Shown: positions 55,411-64,000 of the stretch, one piece after another
How the letters are laid out: every line of letters begins with the position of its first letter
How positions within the stretch are numbered: the stretch's first letter is position 1
NCBI GenBank assembly: GCA_021234155.1
Contig: JAJEKV010000306.1
Span: forward strand, 1 to 64,000
Length of the DNA stretch: 64,000 nucleotides
Direction of reading: 5' to 3'
Source: Isoetes taiwanensis
Lineage: Eukaryota > Streptophyta > Lycopodiopsida > Isoetales > Isoetaceae
Position numbers and translations under genes: made by a program
The notes under the pieces: generated by a model
The model's input: only the letters and a program-made list of their open reading frames with translations
Told to the model about the DNA's origin: nothing
Databases searched by the model: none

Positions 55411-56180
55411 AGTCATCGAAGTCTTCAAAGTCATGCTCGTCGCCAGGAAGGGTGCCCAGCAGCTGCCTTTGTACTTCAAGAGGAGCATTGAGGATATAGT
55501 AGGCCGAGACAAGGTAGTTGTTGAGACAAGAATCCAAAGACCGCGAACCGCCTCAGGGCCAACCATGCATCCGCTGAAATCATTTTGTGAGATCGCTTCC
55601 CATCAGATCATGAGAAGACAAGTATTCCAAAGCTGGACACACAAACTTCTCCAAAATTGTCCTCTTCTTGCCCCTTGAAAGGCATAACAGAACGGTTGCA
55701 GTGTGCGTGGTTTAGAAACCCTTTGTGTAGGCCGTCATCAACCAAGAAAATCATACCATGATATTGAGGAAAATCCTTGGTACAACCTTCAACTCCTTGA
55801 AAAAAGTTGTTTTTCTCAGGTTGGTTGGATGCTCGCATGCATAGCAATGCTCTTGACCATATATCTTCAAGAATTGGTCTCGCAGATCGTGGAACAATGT
55901 ATCCACCATATCCCTTGTATTCAAGTAGAGAAGCACTCCAAATCACAACATCAAACCTCAGATTGCTCCACTCCACAAACTCATGATACCTTGGTCCGCA
56001 AATGAGGTACTTACTTGCGTTTCTTTTACAACATGGTTCGCTTGTGGTGGATGCAAGATTTTCCCCGCTCATTCTCCCTCCTCTGTGTATCCGTGCAAGA
56101 CACCATTTATGTCAAGCACCATGCACTTCCGTCGGGTGTCCATCCTCGACGTTTGCAACCACCGCCGATGTCCGGCCGAT
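55411..56180 (-). pseudogene. FCP1-like HAD phosphatase-domain protein, frameshifted
   Basis: On the minus strand, about 56150-56090 encodes RRKCMVLDINGVLHGYTEE, which matches the opening DxD block of FCP1/NIF-type HAD domains with the second Asp replaced (D-I-N-G). After a frame change, the 55608-56072 frame continues PRYHEFVEWSNLRFDVVIWS (strand 2 with the conserved W-S), then FPQYHGMIFLVDDGLHKGFL (the late DD motif), NHAHCNRSVMPFKGQEEDNF. The DIN variant occurs in plant homologues and may lower or remove phosphatase activity. A separate frame ends LLGTLPGDEHDFEDFDDS with a stop at 55411 and may be its acidic C-terminus. Upstream coding (near 56200-56280) is basic and unrecognised. Confidence 0.65.
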
Positions 56181-56829
56181 CGTGCTTGTCAATCTTTGGA
56201 CTCTATGGGAAGTGCTATTCGACGTCTTTGGTTGTTGCCGCTAACCGGCCGGACTCGTTTATCTTTGCTACCGATGATGGAGAGGCTGATAGCCATAGTT
56301 AGATACATCCTTATCTCAGATCTCCCCGCCCCAATGTATGGGTGTTTCCGCTATCAAGAACCCTTACCAAGTGGTGGCTTAAGGGACTAGGTGGTTTGTC
56401 AACCCCGTCCACGTAAAAACTACTTTCCTTGGTCTCCCCGCAGAAAATCAAAAGTGGTGCTACAATTACCAACCCAAACTTGCGTAACATTATGCCAAGT
56501 GAAATAAGACAAGTAAAATAACCGCTTGATCTTAAATATTGATTGCACCTTTTATATGTAATAGGTTGTTTTTGCACTTTGGTTTCTTCATTATCCGTCG
56601 GGTTCTCTCACTATATCGCCTTCAGAGTCAAGAAGCACCACTTGTATCCGCCTTTCTCCTTCGGCAGCAAATGCATATTGATCCCTAGGTTGAAACTCAA
56701 ACAAATTTTACAAGGACACAATGGGGAAAATAAATATATTCTGGTATTAAACAAAAACCTTTTAACTGATCGTTTTGGCATGTCTTATGCAAACAAAATT
56801 GGGCCTGAAACAAGTACATATAAATTACA

Positions 56830-58800
56830 TTAGACTGAGGGTTTTTTTCCTAGTGCCACGTCTATAGGCACGTCCTCATCAACCGAATTATCTGGCTCAC
56901 CCTCACTCTCGGGCTCTATAACATTTTTGGTCCTGGACCTTGTGAGCCTTGTGATTCAGGCCACAACCTTGTTCACCTGCTTATCCACTATATTCGGGTC
57001 TTCAACATCCTTGTCTTCCCCTGCAACAACAGTGTTAGAGGAGGCCTTTGTAGAGGTTGCTGCAGAATTTGGAACTATATTGTATTTCAAAGATCGCCTT
57101 AACCATCGAATCGCTTTGGACCGTGGTTGGTGTCTTTAGCACGTTGCTTTTCGTGTGCCGCATTGTGTCGCCGGACCGCTTTTGCCTCATGTTGTTCAAT
57201 CGCCTACAAAGCGCTTCTAATGTACCCACTTCAGAAACAAACGTGGTACCTTTTGGTTGTTTGCTTGTGGAGTTCGAGTCCTTGTAGGCTTGTGTCCGTG
57301 GGTCCTTTTACTAAGAGGTGTTTTCACATGCTTCCTTTCCCTGTTCGCCCTGAGTTGTAGTTACCACCTCATCTAAGTCAATTGTCTCAACTTGTCGCTT
57401 GTGTGCTGCCCCAAAGATATAAGGGTTCCCGCTTGACCTTCCCCAATTCCTTCACTAAGCGGCTGAACTGTGATTCGAAAGCATTCGAGGCGGTGTGTCT
57501 TCTCCATAAGCAAACTCGAGGCAAGCCGACATGATATAACGTGGGCTACATTTTAGCTCGCACTTAGGGTGTAATCATCCCGAATGCCACCCGCATGTGG
57601 AGCATCTCCTCATCTCCAATTGGCAACCTGAATGTCACGGATAGATGCTCTGGGCTGGCCAGCCTCCTTGTAAGCTCCCTAAGCCTGTTGAGATTGTGGT
57701 GTCGCTTTTTGCAAGCTGCACTTCATTGTTTGCAACCTCTCCAGAACTATAGTGGCCACTGTTGAACTATCCCCTCATCTACTCGGGCCACCCCCATTTC
57801 AACAAGGGCTTTGAGCATGTACTTTGACATGTCTTTTCTCTCTCTCCAAGCTCGGGTGTAGCTCAGAGAGGCACCAAAGCATCGGGACTGGACTGCTTTG
57901 AAGACGTGAGATGTTGTCTTTAATTTTTCTCGCAATTTCTCTTGTGAAGCCGAGAAGAAAGCCCCTTAGCCCGGGACCGGATAACTAGCTCCTTCTTGAG
58001 ACTAAATCAGCCTCCTGCCGTGTTTAGGGTTTCCACGCAAATCTGCGGCACATGACTTCCGTGAAGGATATGTTCTCCCATAAGTCCGTAAGCTGTTGGG
58101 CACATTGCAAAGCTCCTAATGGATGGCCTCCCTTCTAATTTAATACCGCTGCCTCCAAAACCGCCTTTCTCGCTATGCTTTCGTGTCGTGGTTTTGCCGG
58201 GATTTGCTGACGACCTCGCTCGCTTTGTGGAGTAATCGCTGGTGGGTTCACTTTTAACCTTGCCGTCGAGGCTCTACTCTTTGTCGCGAATCACGCCCAA
58301 TTAACCTTGAACTTCGTGGATCCCGCTTTGCTCGTGCAGTTATTGAATGCAAATAGGTATGATAATCGCTCTTTCTAACTTCTTCGTTCTTCAACCCGCC
58401 CGGGTATATTTTTGCTTGTCGAGTTCTATTAGAGCTTCTTCGTGCGTTCGGCCTTACCTTGTCAATGGAAGTTTTGCCGTGAATGACCCCGCTGGTATCC
58501 CAAACTTCATTGTACTCGGCCGCAGATATGAGATCTGCTCGAAATTGAGAGGGATGAACGCCCTCATTTGGCAGACCCACATACGCATGGAAGTCTTCTT
58601 CGGTTCGGCAATCAGCCAGGTCCGGTCTTAAGGGAACGTTTCTTCTGGCCTGGAAGAATGCAAGAAAATCGAATTAACGTGGTTGAACCCTAAACCCATA
58701 GAAATTTTGTTTTGTTGCTTTTGCTTACCCTAAGAAATGGGTTCCGTTGGAATTACCGCTTGATCGGGCGGATCAATCACCTTCTTTACCATGGTTGATC
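56830..58800 (-). CDS. Multi-exon gene of unknown function
   Basis: Start proposed at 58795 (context CAACCATGGT, 5' leader 58800-59060), giving VKKVIDPPDQAVIPTEPI, then a donor-like GGGTAAGC near 58733, although a stop precedes it in this frame. An acceptor at about 58650 (TTCTTCCAG) opens an exon reading ARRNVPLRPDLADCRTEEDF, VGLPNEGVHPSQFRADLISA, AAEYNEVWDTSGVIHGKTSI. Further parts: REKLKTTSHVFKAVQSRCFG (57935), LTRRLASPEHLSVTFRLPIG then DEEMLHMRVAFGM (about 57680-57570), KTPTTVQSDSMVKAIFEIQY (57120-57050), and an acidic C-terminus IEPESEGEPDNSVDEDVPID ending KKPSV with TAA at 56830-56832. Several stops and frame changes remain. I do not recognise the family. Order and one-strand consistency support a single gene upstream of the FCP1-like gene. 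Confidence 0.45.
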
Positions 58801-59059
58801 TGTTTGTTTAATGTGGAAACCGAGATCGCGAAATTCGCGGGTTGCTTGGCCTGGAAACAGAAAGTTGGGGAAGAGAGATTTGGAAAAACACAAATTCGAA
58901 AGTTCGTTCGTTTGTCTAGTGGTTCCAGATTGCAGGGGTCGCATTCATTACCGGGGGCGGCAAACATGATGCTGCCGCCTTGCCTGTTCGCTTCCAAATC
59001 CACTTCTTATCTGAACCTTCAACTGTTGTCATCATCGAGATAATCTCCACTGGCATTTC

Positions 59060-60760
59060 ACACAAACCCTAACATTGTTGTAAGAAGTTTGAGAATTAGT
59101 TAATCAATAAAGTTTGCTAGCAAACCAATTGAAAAAAATAGCACCCAGAAGATCCCTTTTGCATAAGCAAGAAAATACCAAAAATGAAGAGCCACGTAGT
59201 AAAAAAATAATCAGCAGTCCAATAAAATCATTTTTTTATTGAAAATATATTCAAATACAACCCTAATACGTTGCTTCCATTTGCCACAAATACGTAGTAG
59301 CTTAATGTTGTTCCTTAATGCAAATAACTTCAGAAACAAAACATTGATCTTTCTCCTGCGAAAATAGAGTAGAAACAAGTAAACATCTCAAAAAACCAGC
59401 TTGACGCAAAGTGCTCCTTTCAGCAGAGCTTGAATGGGAAAGCTTTGCTTCCAAAGCAGCAAAGGTTGATCCAATCTGATTACGATTGAAGCTTGAAGCT
59501 TTCCGAGAGCCACAAATCCTAAGTCCCAGAGCTTTTCCTGACAGCTAGGTTTTGTTTGGATGCTTCAATGTGGAAGAGAAAAAAGGAAGGAGGAGGCATC
59601 CCGAATAGGGCGGACAATCTGCCAAAAGAATGATGGCTCCTTTAGATTAACCTATCCCAAAAAATTTCTGGTGCTAAAATTTCACTTTTTATTTAAAATT
59701 GATGTTCACCAAAGATTATCGTTGATTGAAAAAGTGGTCACCCCCCCCAAGGTTAAAAAAAAAAAAAAAAAACATTTTAAATAGATTATTATAGAACGAT
59801 TTTATTAGAATATTCTTGAGGGCACTTATTGGAGCCCCCCATCACTCTGCCTCACAGGCATTGGATTCTAGAGAGGGATCATTCTTCACCACTATTGCCT
59901 GGACTTGCGACCACTCTTAGCCAGGATCGTCCGTTCATCGACATTTCAATCGCCTATTTTACATGACCGTCCACCACAATAGCAGATGAAATTTTAAGCA
60001 ATATAGATTGTGCGTCAGCATCAGAGAATTGTACGCCAAAAGAAGCAGCCACCAATGCCATTTCTGGAGTGTTGGAATGCAAGTTTGTTCTTGCTTTGCT
60101 TTTCTTTATGCTTTTGAGCATGTAACAAAGAATGTACAATCTTGTGTGGCTCCATCTTAGGTTTAAATGTCCTGCATCTAGCATTAAATTTTGACAGCTC
60201 TAAGTTGTGAGCTGTGAGTAAAAAATATTATCTCCTGCTTAAATTTCAAATTGGCATTCATTTTTCTTACTGTCTGGAAAAAAAATATGACGACCTGGTG
60301 ATGCATAGAATGTTTGAATCGAGGATAAGTTCATAACCTTGCACCTTCCAAATGGTTGCATTTTTGTAGGTTTATTACATATTTTGTCATTGTGTAGAGC
60401 TTTTTACATGTTTTGTCATTTCTAGCCATTTCATTAAGATGCAACCAAGTTCTCTCCACGCACAGTGTAAAACGACCTAAGGATGCACGCTTCCTCGCTT
60501 TGAACTTGAAATAGACAGAGGGACATAGACAAAAAATAACAATGTTTCTAAGCAACTTAGGGAGGCTCCCAAAGATGTCAAATAGAAATCATGTTAAGCG
60601 AGCTTTTGTTGGAGTCAAAATTATAGAAAGTCCGAGAAGATTGACTTTTGGCATGTACTGATGGGTGCCCTAGATCGCCTAAACCAGATATTAACTAAGA
60701 CCTCCATCGACCGAAGTTTAATTGAATTTGTCACCACGCTTTATGGGCTTTATATTATCC
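59060..60760. other. Intergenic, no gene recognised
   Basis: It would hold the promoter of the minus-strand gene ending at 56830. Contents are AT-rich DNA, a C-run and A-run near 59742-59771, and short frames without similarity (for example 59954-60184 minus). No promoter element is defensible. Confidence 0.4.
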
Positions 60761-60765
60761 GTATC

Positions 60766-61071
60766 CGTTGAGATATTCGAGCCGATCGGCATATAGGTTC
60801 ATTGCAAGTTTGTTAAGGTTCTCCATATTACAAGTTTGTTAGAAGATTCTCCACTACAGGTCATGATAAGTTCCAAATAGAAGTGTCGTTATTAGACCTA
60901 GGTCCAACAGTAGTAAATGAGGGAGACATCCTTCATCCCGGTTCCAAGCTTCAGCTTGCTTGTTTGTTCTTGCTTAAGTTCTTTGTTTACTTTCTCCTAT
61001 TTGTTGATCATCCCGGCCCCGATTAGTTGTACTTCATCTCTATCAATCTATCATCTACTTTCTTTTTCAAT
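60766..61071 (+). repeat. 5' LTR of the Copia element
   Basis: Aligned with 62176-62471: shared blocks include TTGAGATATTC, GCATATAGGTTCATTGCAAG, TTGTTCTTGCTTAAGTTCTT and GATTAGTTGTACTTCAT. The expected first base T is C here. It ends CAATA next to the primer-binding site. Confidence 0.85.
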
Positions 61072-61072
61072 A

Positions 61073-61086
61073 GGTTATGGGCCCAC
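61073..61086 (+). promoter_or_regulatory. Primer-binding site for half initiator tRNA-Met
   Basis: GGTTATGGGCCCAC starts one base after the LTR end and is the exact complement of the anticodon arm of plant initiator tRNA-Met (GUGGGCCCAUAACC). Most plant Copia elements use the 3' end of this tRNA (TGGTATCAGAGC); priming from the anticodon arm is the half-tRNA type known from Drosophila copia and yeast Ty5. The tRNA sequence is from memory. Confidence 0.8.
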
Positions 61087-61164
61087 GATACCTCCGACTA
61101 ATCCGTGATCGGGCCGACATTTCCTCTCGCTTTTTCTTTCCGTTATTTTTCTTTCCTTTCTTCT

Positions 61165-61630
61165 TCAAGCAAGTATGTATGCAAACACGGGCAACCAAGG
61201 AGTTCAAAGTGTAATGGAGAATGGTGGACTCCGCTTCAAAGGGAAAAAACTTCCATCCGTGGGAAGTAGAGGATGCGATGATTTTGAAAGATAAGAATCT
61301 CTCGGGCAATTAGTGAAACCTGTGGTTCAAGAGAAGAACCCTGAAGGAGGACTCTATATAAATCCTCAAGGAGCAGAAGAGGACCCTAGAGCAATAGAGG
61401 CTCGGGACCTAAAGGCCAAGATTTTAATTTGTGGAAGCTTGGGAGACACTACTGCAAAACGGTTAAGGATTCCTGCCACGACAAGAGAAGCATGGGAAAT
61501 CTTGACCAAACGATATGCATCTGCCATCATTGTAAATCGTGGTCGGCTCAAAAAAAAAATATATATATATGAGACCCTCCTTGCTCCCCTGATTTTCATT
61601 ACCTTCGAGACCACTATCATTCCATTATAG
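61165..61630 (+). pseudogene. Copia gag remnant (UBN2-like)
   Basis: One frame from about 61230 reads NFHPWEVEDAMILKDKNL, the opening block of Copia gag. After a frame change the 61313-61630 frame continues EEDPRAIEARDLKAKILICG, TTREAWEILTKRYAS, characteristic of the UBN2-type gag domain (nucleocapsid zinc knuckle not seen). Broken by at least one frameshift. Confidence 0.75.
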
Positions 61631-61719
61631 GCTCTCTAAATTCCGCTGCTCAAACATCTAGACCTGATCTCGCCTTTTCCATTTGCAAACTTAGGTTTTC
61701 TCAATCGATCCAAAGTAAT

Positions 61720-62100
61720 CTCATTGCATTGCCCTTTGAAGGAACACTGATATCCGGGTTGGAACTCTTCATCATGGCGGTCAGACGGGCAAGTGGGGGG
61801 CATCACTCTTTCTCGATTTTCTGATGCTGATTGAGGGGGATACTCCCAAGATCGAAAGTCTGTCTCTGGTTATGTATTTTGTCTTGCAAGAGCAGCATAT
61901 AACATGGACAGCTCCAAACAGAATTGCATTGCCTTATCAACCACTGAAGCGGAATATATAAGCTTTGCTCATGCTACTAGGGAAGCCCTTTGGCTACGCA
62001 TTCTCATTACTAGTCTGAACCTTCAAATTCCTCTCTCCAAATTCTCATTTATAATGACAATCGGGATGCCATATCTATCGCTTTCATGATCAAACAAATT
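61720..62100 (+). pseudogene. Copia reverse transcriptase/RNase H remnant
   Basis: Reads (frames vary) FSDAD, SVSGYVFCLA, then SKQNCIALSTTEAEYISFAH ATREALWLR-type sequence and DNRDAISIAF. The order SDADW - SGYVF - SKKQ - STTEAEYIA - DN is the RNase H block at the 3' end of Copia pol. The reverse-transcriptase catalytic YVDD and everything upstream are deleted. Confidence 0.8.
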
Positions 62101-62175
62101 GGCTCATAATTCGCTTGTCTCCCGAAGTAAGGGCTCTTAATTTACAGAGTCAAGCTGATCTGCTCTGAGTGGAGT

Positions 62176-62471
62176 TGTTGAGATATTCAGAGCCAGATCA
62201 GCATATAGGTTCATTGCAAGTTTGTTAAGGTTCTTCATGTTACAAGTTTATTAGATTCTCCGCCTAAATAGAAGTGCCCTTAATACCCAGATCCAACTAT
62301 AAAAAAGGAGGGAGAAGGACGTCCTCTTCATCCAGTTCCAAGCTTCAGCCTGCTTGTTCTTGCTTAAGTTCTTTGTTTAATTTCTTTTATTTGTTGATCA
62401 TACAGCTTGTTCAAGCTCGATTAGTTGTACTTCATTTCTCTATCAATCATCATTTGTTTTCTTTTCCAATA
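62176..62471 (+). repeat. 3' LTR of the Copia element
   Basis: Begins TGTTGAGATATTC and ends CCAATA; similar to 60766-61071 along its length. A TATA-like box CTATAAAAAAGG (62297-62308) is intact here but degenerate in the 5' LTR (about 60905-60915). Confidence 0.85.
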
Positions 62472-62479
62472 GTATTAGC

Positions 62480-63600
62480 GACGTTGTAATCTTTAAAAGC
62501 GATTATGAGATTAAGATTCCTCCGAAGAACCACGTGATTTGAGCATGCAAAATCACCTTCTTAGGTGCCCGGCAAGGTGGACAGAGGCAAATTACATGAT
62601 GCAAAAAGATTCTCACGATGCAATTCAACGAAGCAAAGGTTAGCAGGCTGAAAGGAGGTAATATTTATGCTTTTTTTTTCTCTTTAAATCTTTAGGTAGC
62701 TTTATTGGCATGTGGCTAGTTTCCAGATGAGCTCCAGAGTATGGGCCATGATGATCCTATTGCCAAGTATCTGTGGTTATTTTCAAAGGGAGAAATAGCC
62801 TATGTCATGAACGGATTCACTGAATGCTTTAACTTCCATCAGCAATTGCGGAAGTTAAAAAAATAAAGCCAAGAAAAAATATACATGATATTTTTGGTGT
62901 GCATAATAGCATGATGGAACCTAAGTTAGAAGAATTGCTTAGATTTATAAAGGCTAAAGCCAGAATAACGAATGTACAGAGTCATTGAGGTGATCAGCCT
63001 TATCTCATTAAATTACTTGTGGATATATTTATGAACCCGTCGTGATGCTGCCTTTTACTATCGAATGTGAAGCTGGGAATTACATGTTGATGCATTTCTC
63101 CAAAGATTTAATTGAATCCATGGCACTGGAGTTCACATGCCATTGGACTGCTTTTGGTATTTTTGGATGAATATGTTTTATTTTAGATTAGTGATATGCA
63201 TGTGATATTCTTTTCTAGATTATGTTACTGAGACACTCATGGTATTACACATGCAATCAAGCAAAGGTGCCTATGTGCATCATGTCTATCATTGCTATAC
63301 TTGCATTTTCATCTTCTCCAAAGACTTGCATTTAGAATCAAGGTAGCAAGCTCAATCGTTTAACCCTTGGATTGCATAGCCCATTGACAATGATATATTG
63401 GTAATGTTTGGTCTTTGCTTTGTACATGCTTTTACGAAGACCAAAGAACCAAGTATGGGACTTAACATATTGTCTATTTCAGTAGATATAATTACATCAA
63501 TACATCAATAAAGTCACCTTGAAGGGTGAATACATCATAACATAACATGTGTAATAGCAACAATCATAAACAACAAAGATCGAGGGGGAATCCTACCTGT
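62480..63600. other. No gene recognised
   Basis: One stretch (62750-62990) is mildly protein-like on the plus strand (KYLWLFSKGEIAYVMNGFTE; a second frame HNSMMEPKLEELLRFIKAKA), but the frames conflict and no family fits. The remainder is AT-rich. Confidence 0.4.
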
Positions 63601-63608
63601 GCTCAGAC

Positions 63609-63920
63609 TCATGGGAGATCGTAACCAACGGTCCATAAGTCAATGGCAAATGGATTACCGCATAAACATGGTCGTTGGATAGTCCACTCCATCCGCCTTT
63701 TCCGCACACACTTTGCAGAGTAGGTTGAAAAGTCTTGAACTGGACCGTAGGCCTGCCGGTGCATAGCCAAGAGGGCTACTACTGGGTTGCATCTCCCTAG
63801 TCCCGATGAGGCAGGAGGAGAGTCACCTCCCCTCCAGAGGCATGCATGCCCATCACAGGCGGCTAGAAGGCCACTGCCCGTATTCGACTTGAACCTCATT
63901 GAAGGTGACGCATCACGCAA
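63609..63920 (-). other. Open frame of 103 codons, unassigned
   Basis: GC-rich relative to its surroundings. It encodes residues rich in Arg, Gly, Cys and Trp with no recognisable domain (for example CLWRGGDSPPASSGLGRCNP). It could be part of a repeat that continues past the window edge. Not a confident gene. Confidence 0.2.
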
Positions 63921-64000
63921 GAGGTGTCGAGCTCATGCCTTGCCCACACGCAATGGCAAACCATTAAGCCTAGCCGTTAAGATCCCTGGTAGGCTTTACA

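Larger units (their letters stand above)
60766..62471 (+). mobile_element. Copia-superfamily retrotransposon, internally deleted
   Basis: Two similar LTRs (60766-61071 and 62176-62471) flank a 1.1 kb interior holding gag and RNase H pieces and nothing of protease, integrase or most of the reverse transcriptase. The 5 bases outside are GTATC (60761-60765) and GTATT (62472-62476), a likely 5-bp duplication with one change. gag precedes the polymerase remnant in the usual order. LTR divergence and frameshifts indicate an old, non-functional copy. Confidence 0.85.

Overview
The window is nuclear DNA of a land plant, and it is mostly repeats. Three things point to a plant: a degraded Copia retrotransposon whose primer-binding site is an exact complement of the anticodon arm of plant initiator tRNA-Met; a plant-type fucosyltransferase (GT37); and plant-style LINE reverse-transcriptase remnants. 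The broken gene families (an HTHED-motif family, an SGNH family) and the large repeat load make me lean towards a non-seed plant or another large plant genome, but that is inference. No bacterial, organellar or viral gene set was recognised.

Layout. 1-5.3 kb: degraded DNA with coding-like fragments on the minus strand. 5.3-8.54 kb: a 1.62 kb segment present twice in tandem. 9-10.8 kb: low-complexity DNA. 10.85-13.7 kb: a broken plus-strand gene with motifs IIHDKMD, QLDNC and HTHED. 14.1-15 kb: a minus-strand DDE transposase remnant. 16-24 kb: sparse DNA with two fold-back elements (17.1 and 22.6 kb), short duplications and one possible terminal exon. 25.0-26.56 kb: an intronless, frameshifted GT37 fucosyltransferase on the minus strand. 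27.0-29.5 and 32.0-35.7 kb: two direct copies of a 2.48 kb repeat on either side of a frameshifted SGNH-hydrolase gene; the second copy carries a nested LINE fragment.

37.09-48.56 kb: the most striking structure, an 11.5 kb segment bounded by 14-bp inverted termini CACACTAACCCCAA with matching ATT on both outer sides, i.e. a CACTA-like transposon. It holds four blocks of a roughly 19-20 bp minisatellite in both orientations, a GC-rich module present as an inverted pair plus a third copy, an internal second CACTA terminus, and a nested 5'-truncated LINE with an 8-bp target-site duplication. I see no transposase in it, so it looks non-autonomous.

48.6-64 kb: a lysine-rich repeat coding stretch, a polypurine tract, tandem repeats, an array of five palindromes (52.95-53.22 kb), a broken gene of an unrecognised family (53.9-55.1 kb), an FCP1-like HAD domain gene (minus, 55.4-56.2 kb), an unrecognised multi-exon gene (minus, 56.8-58.8 kb), a short Copia element with both LTRs (60.77-62.47 kb) and unassigned DNA to the end.

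Nearly every recognisable gene is broken by small indels. Near-identical repeat copies differ mainly in GC-containing patches, while the AT-rich stretches between them match. That suggests many breaks may be consensus errors in the assembly rather than biology, so 'pseudogene' calls here mean 'open frame disrupted in this sequence'.
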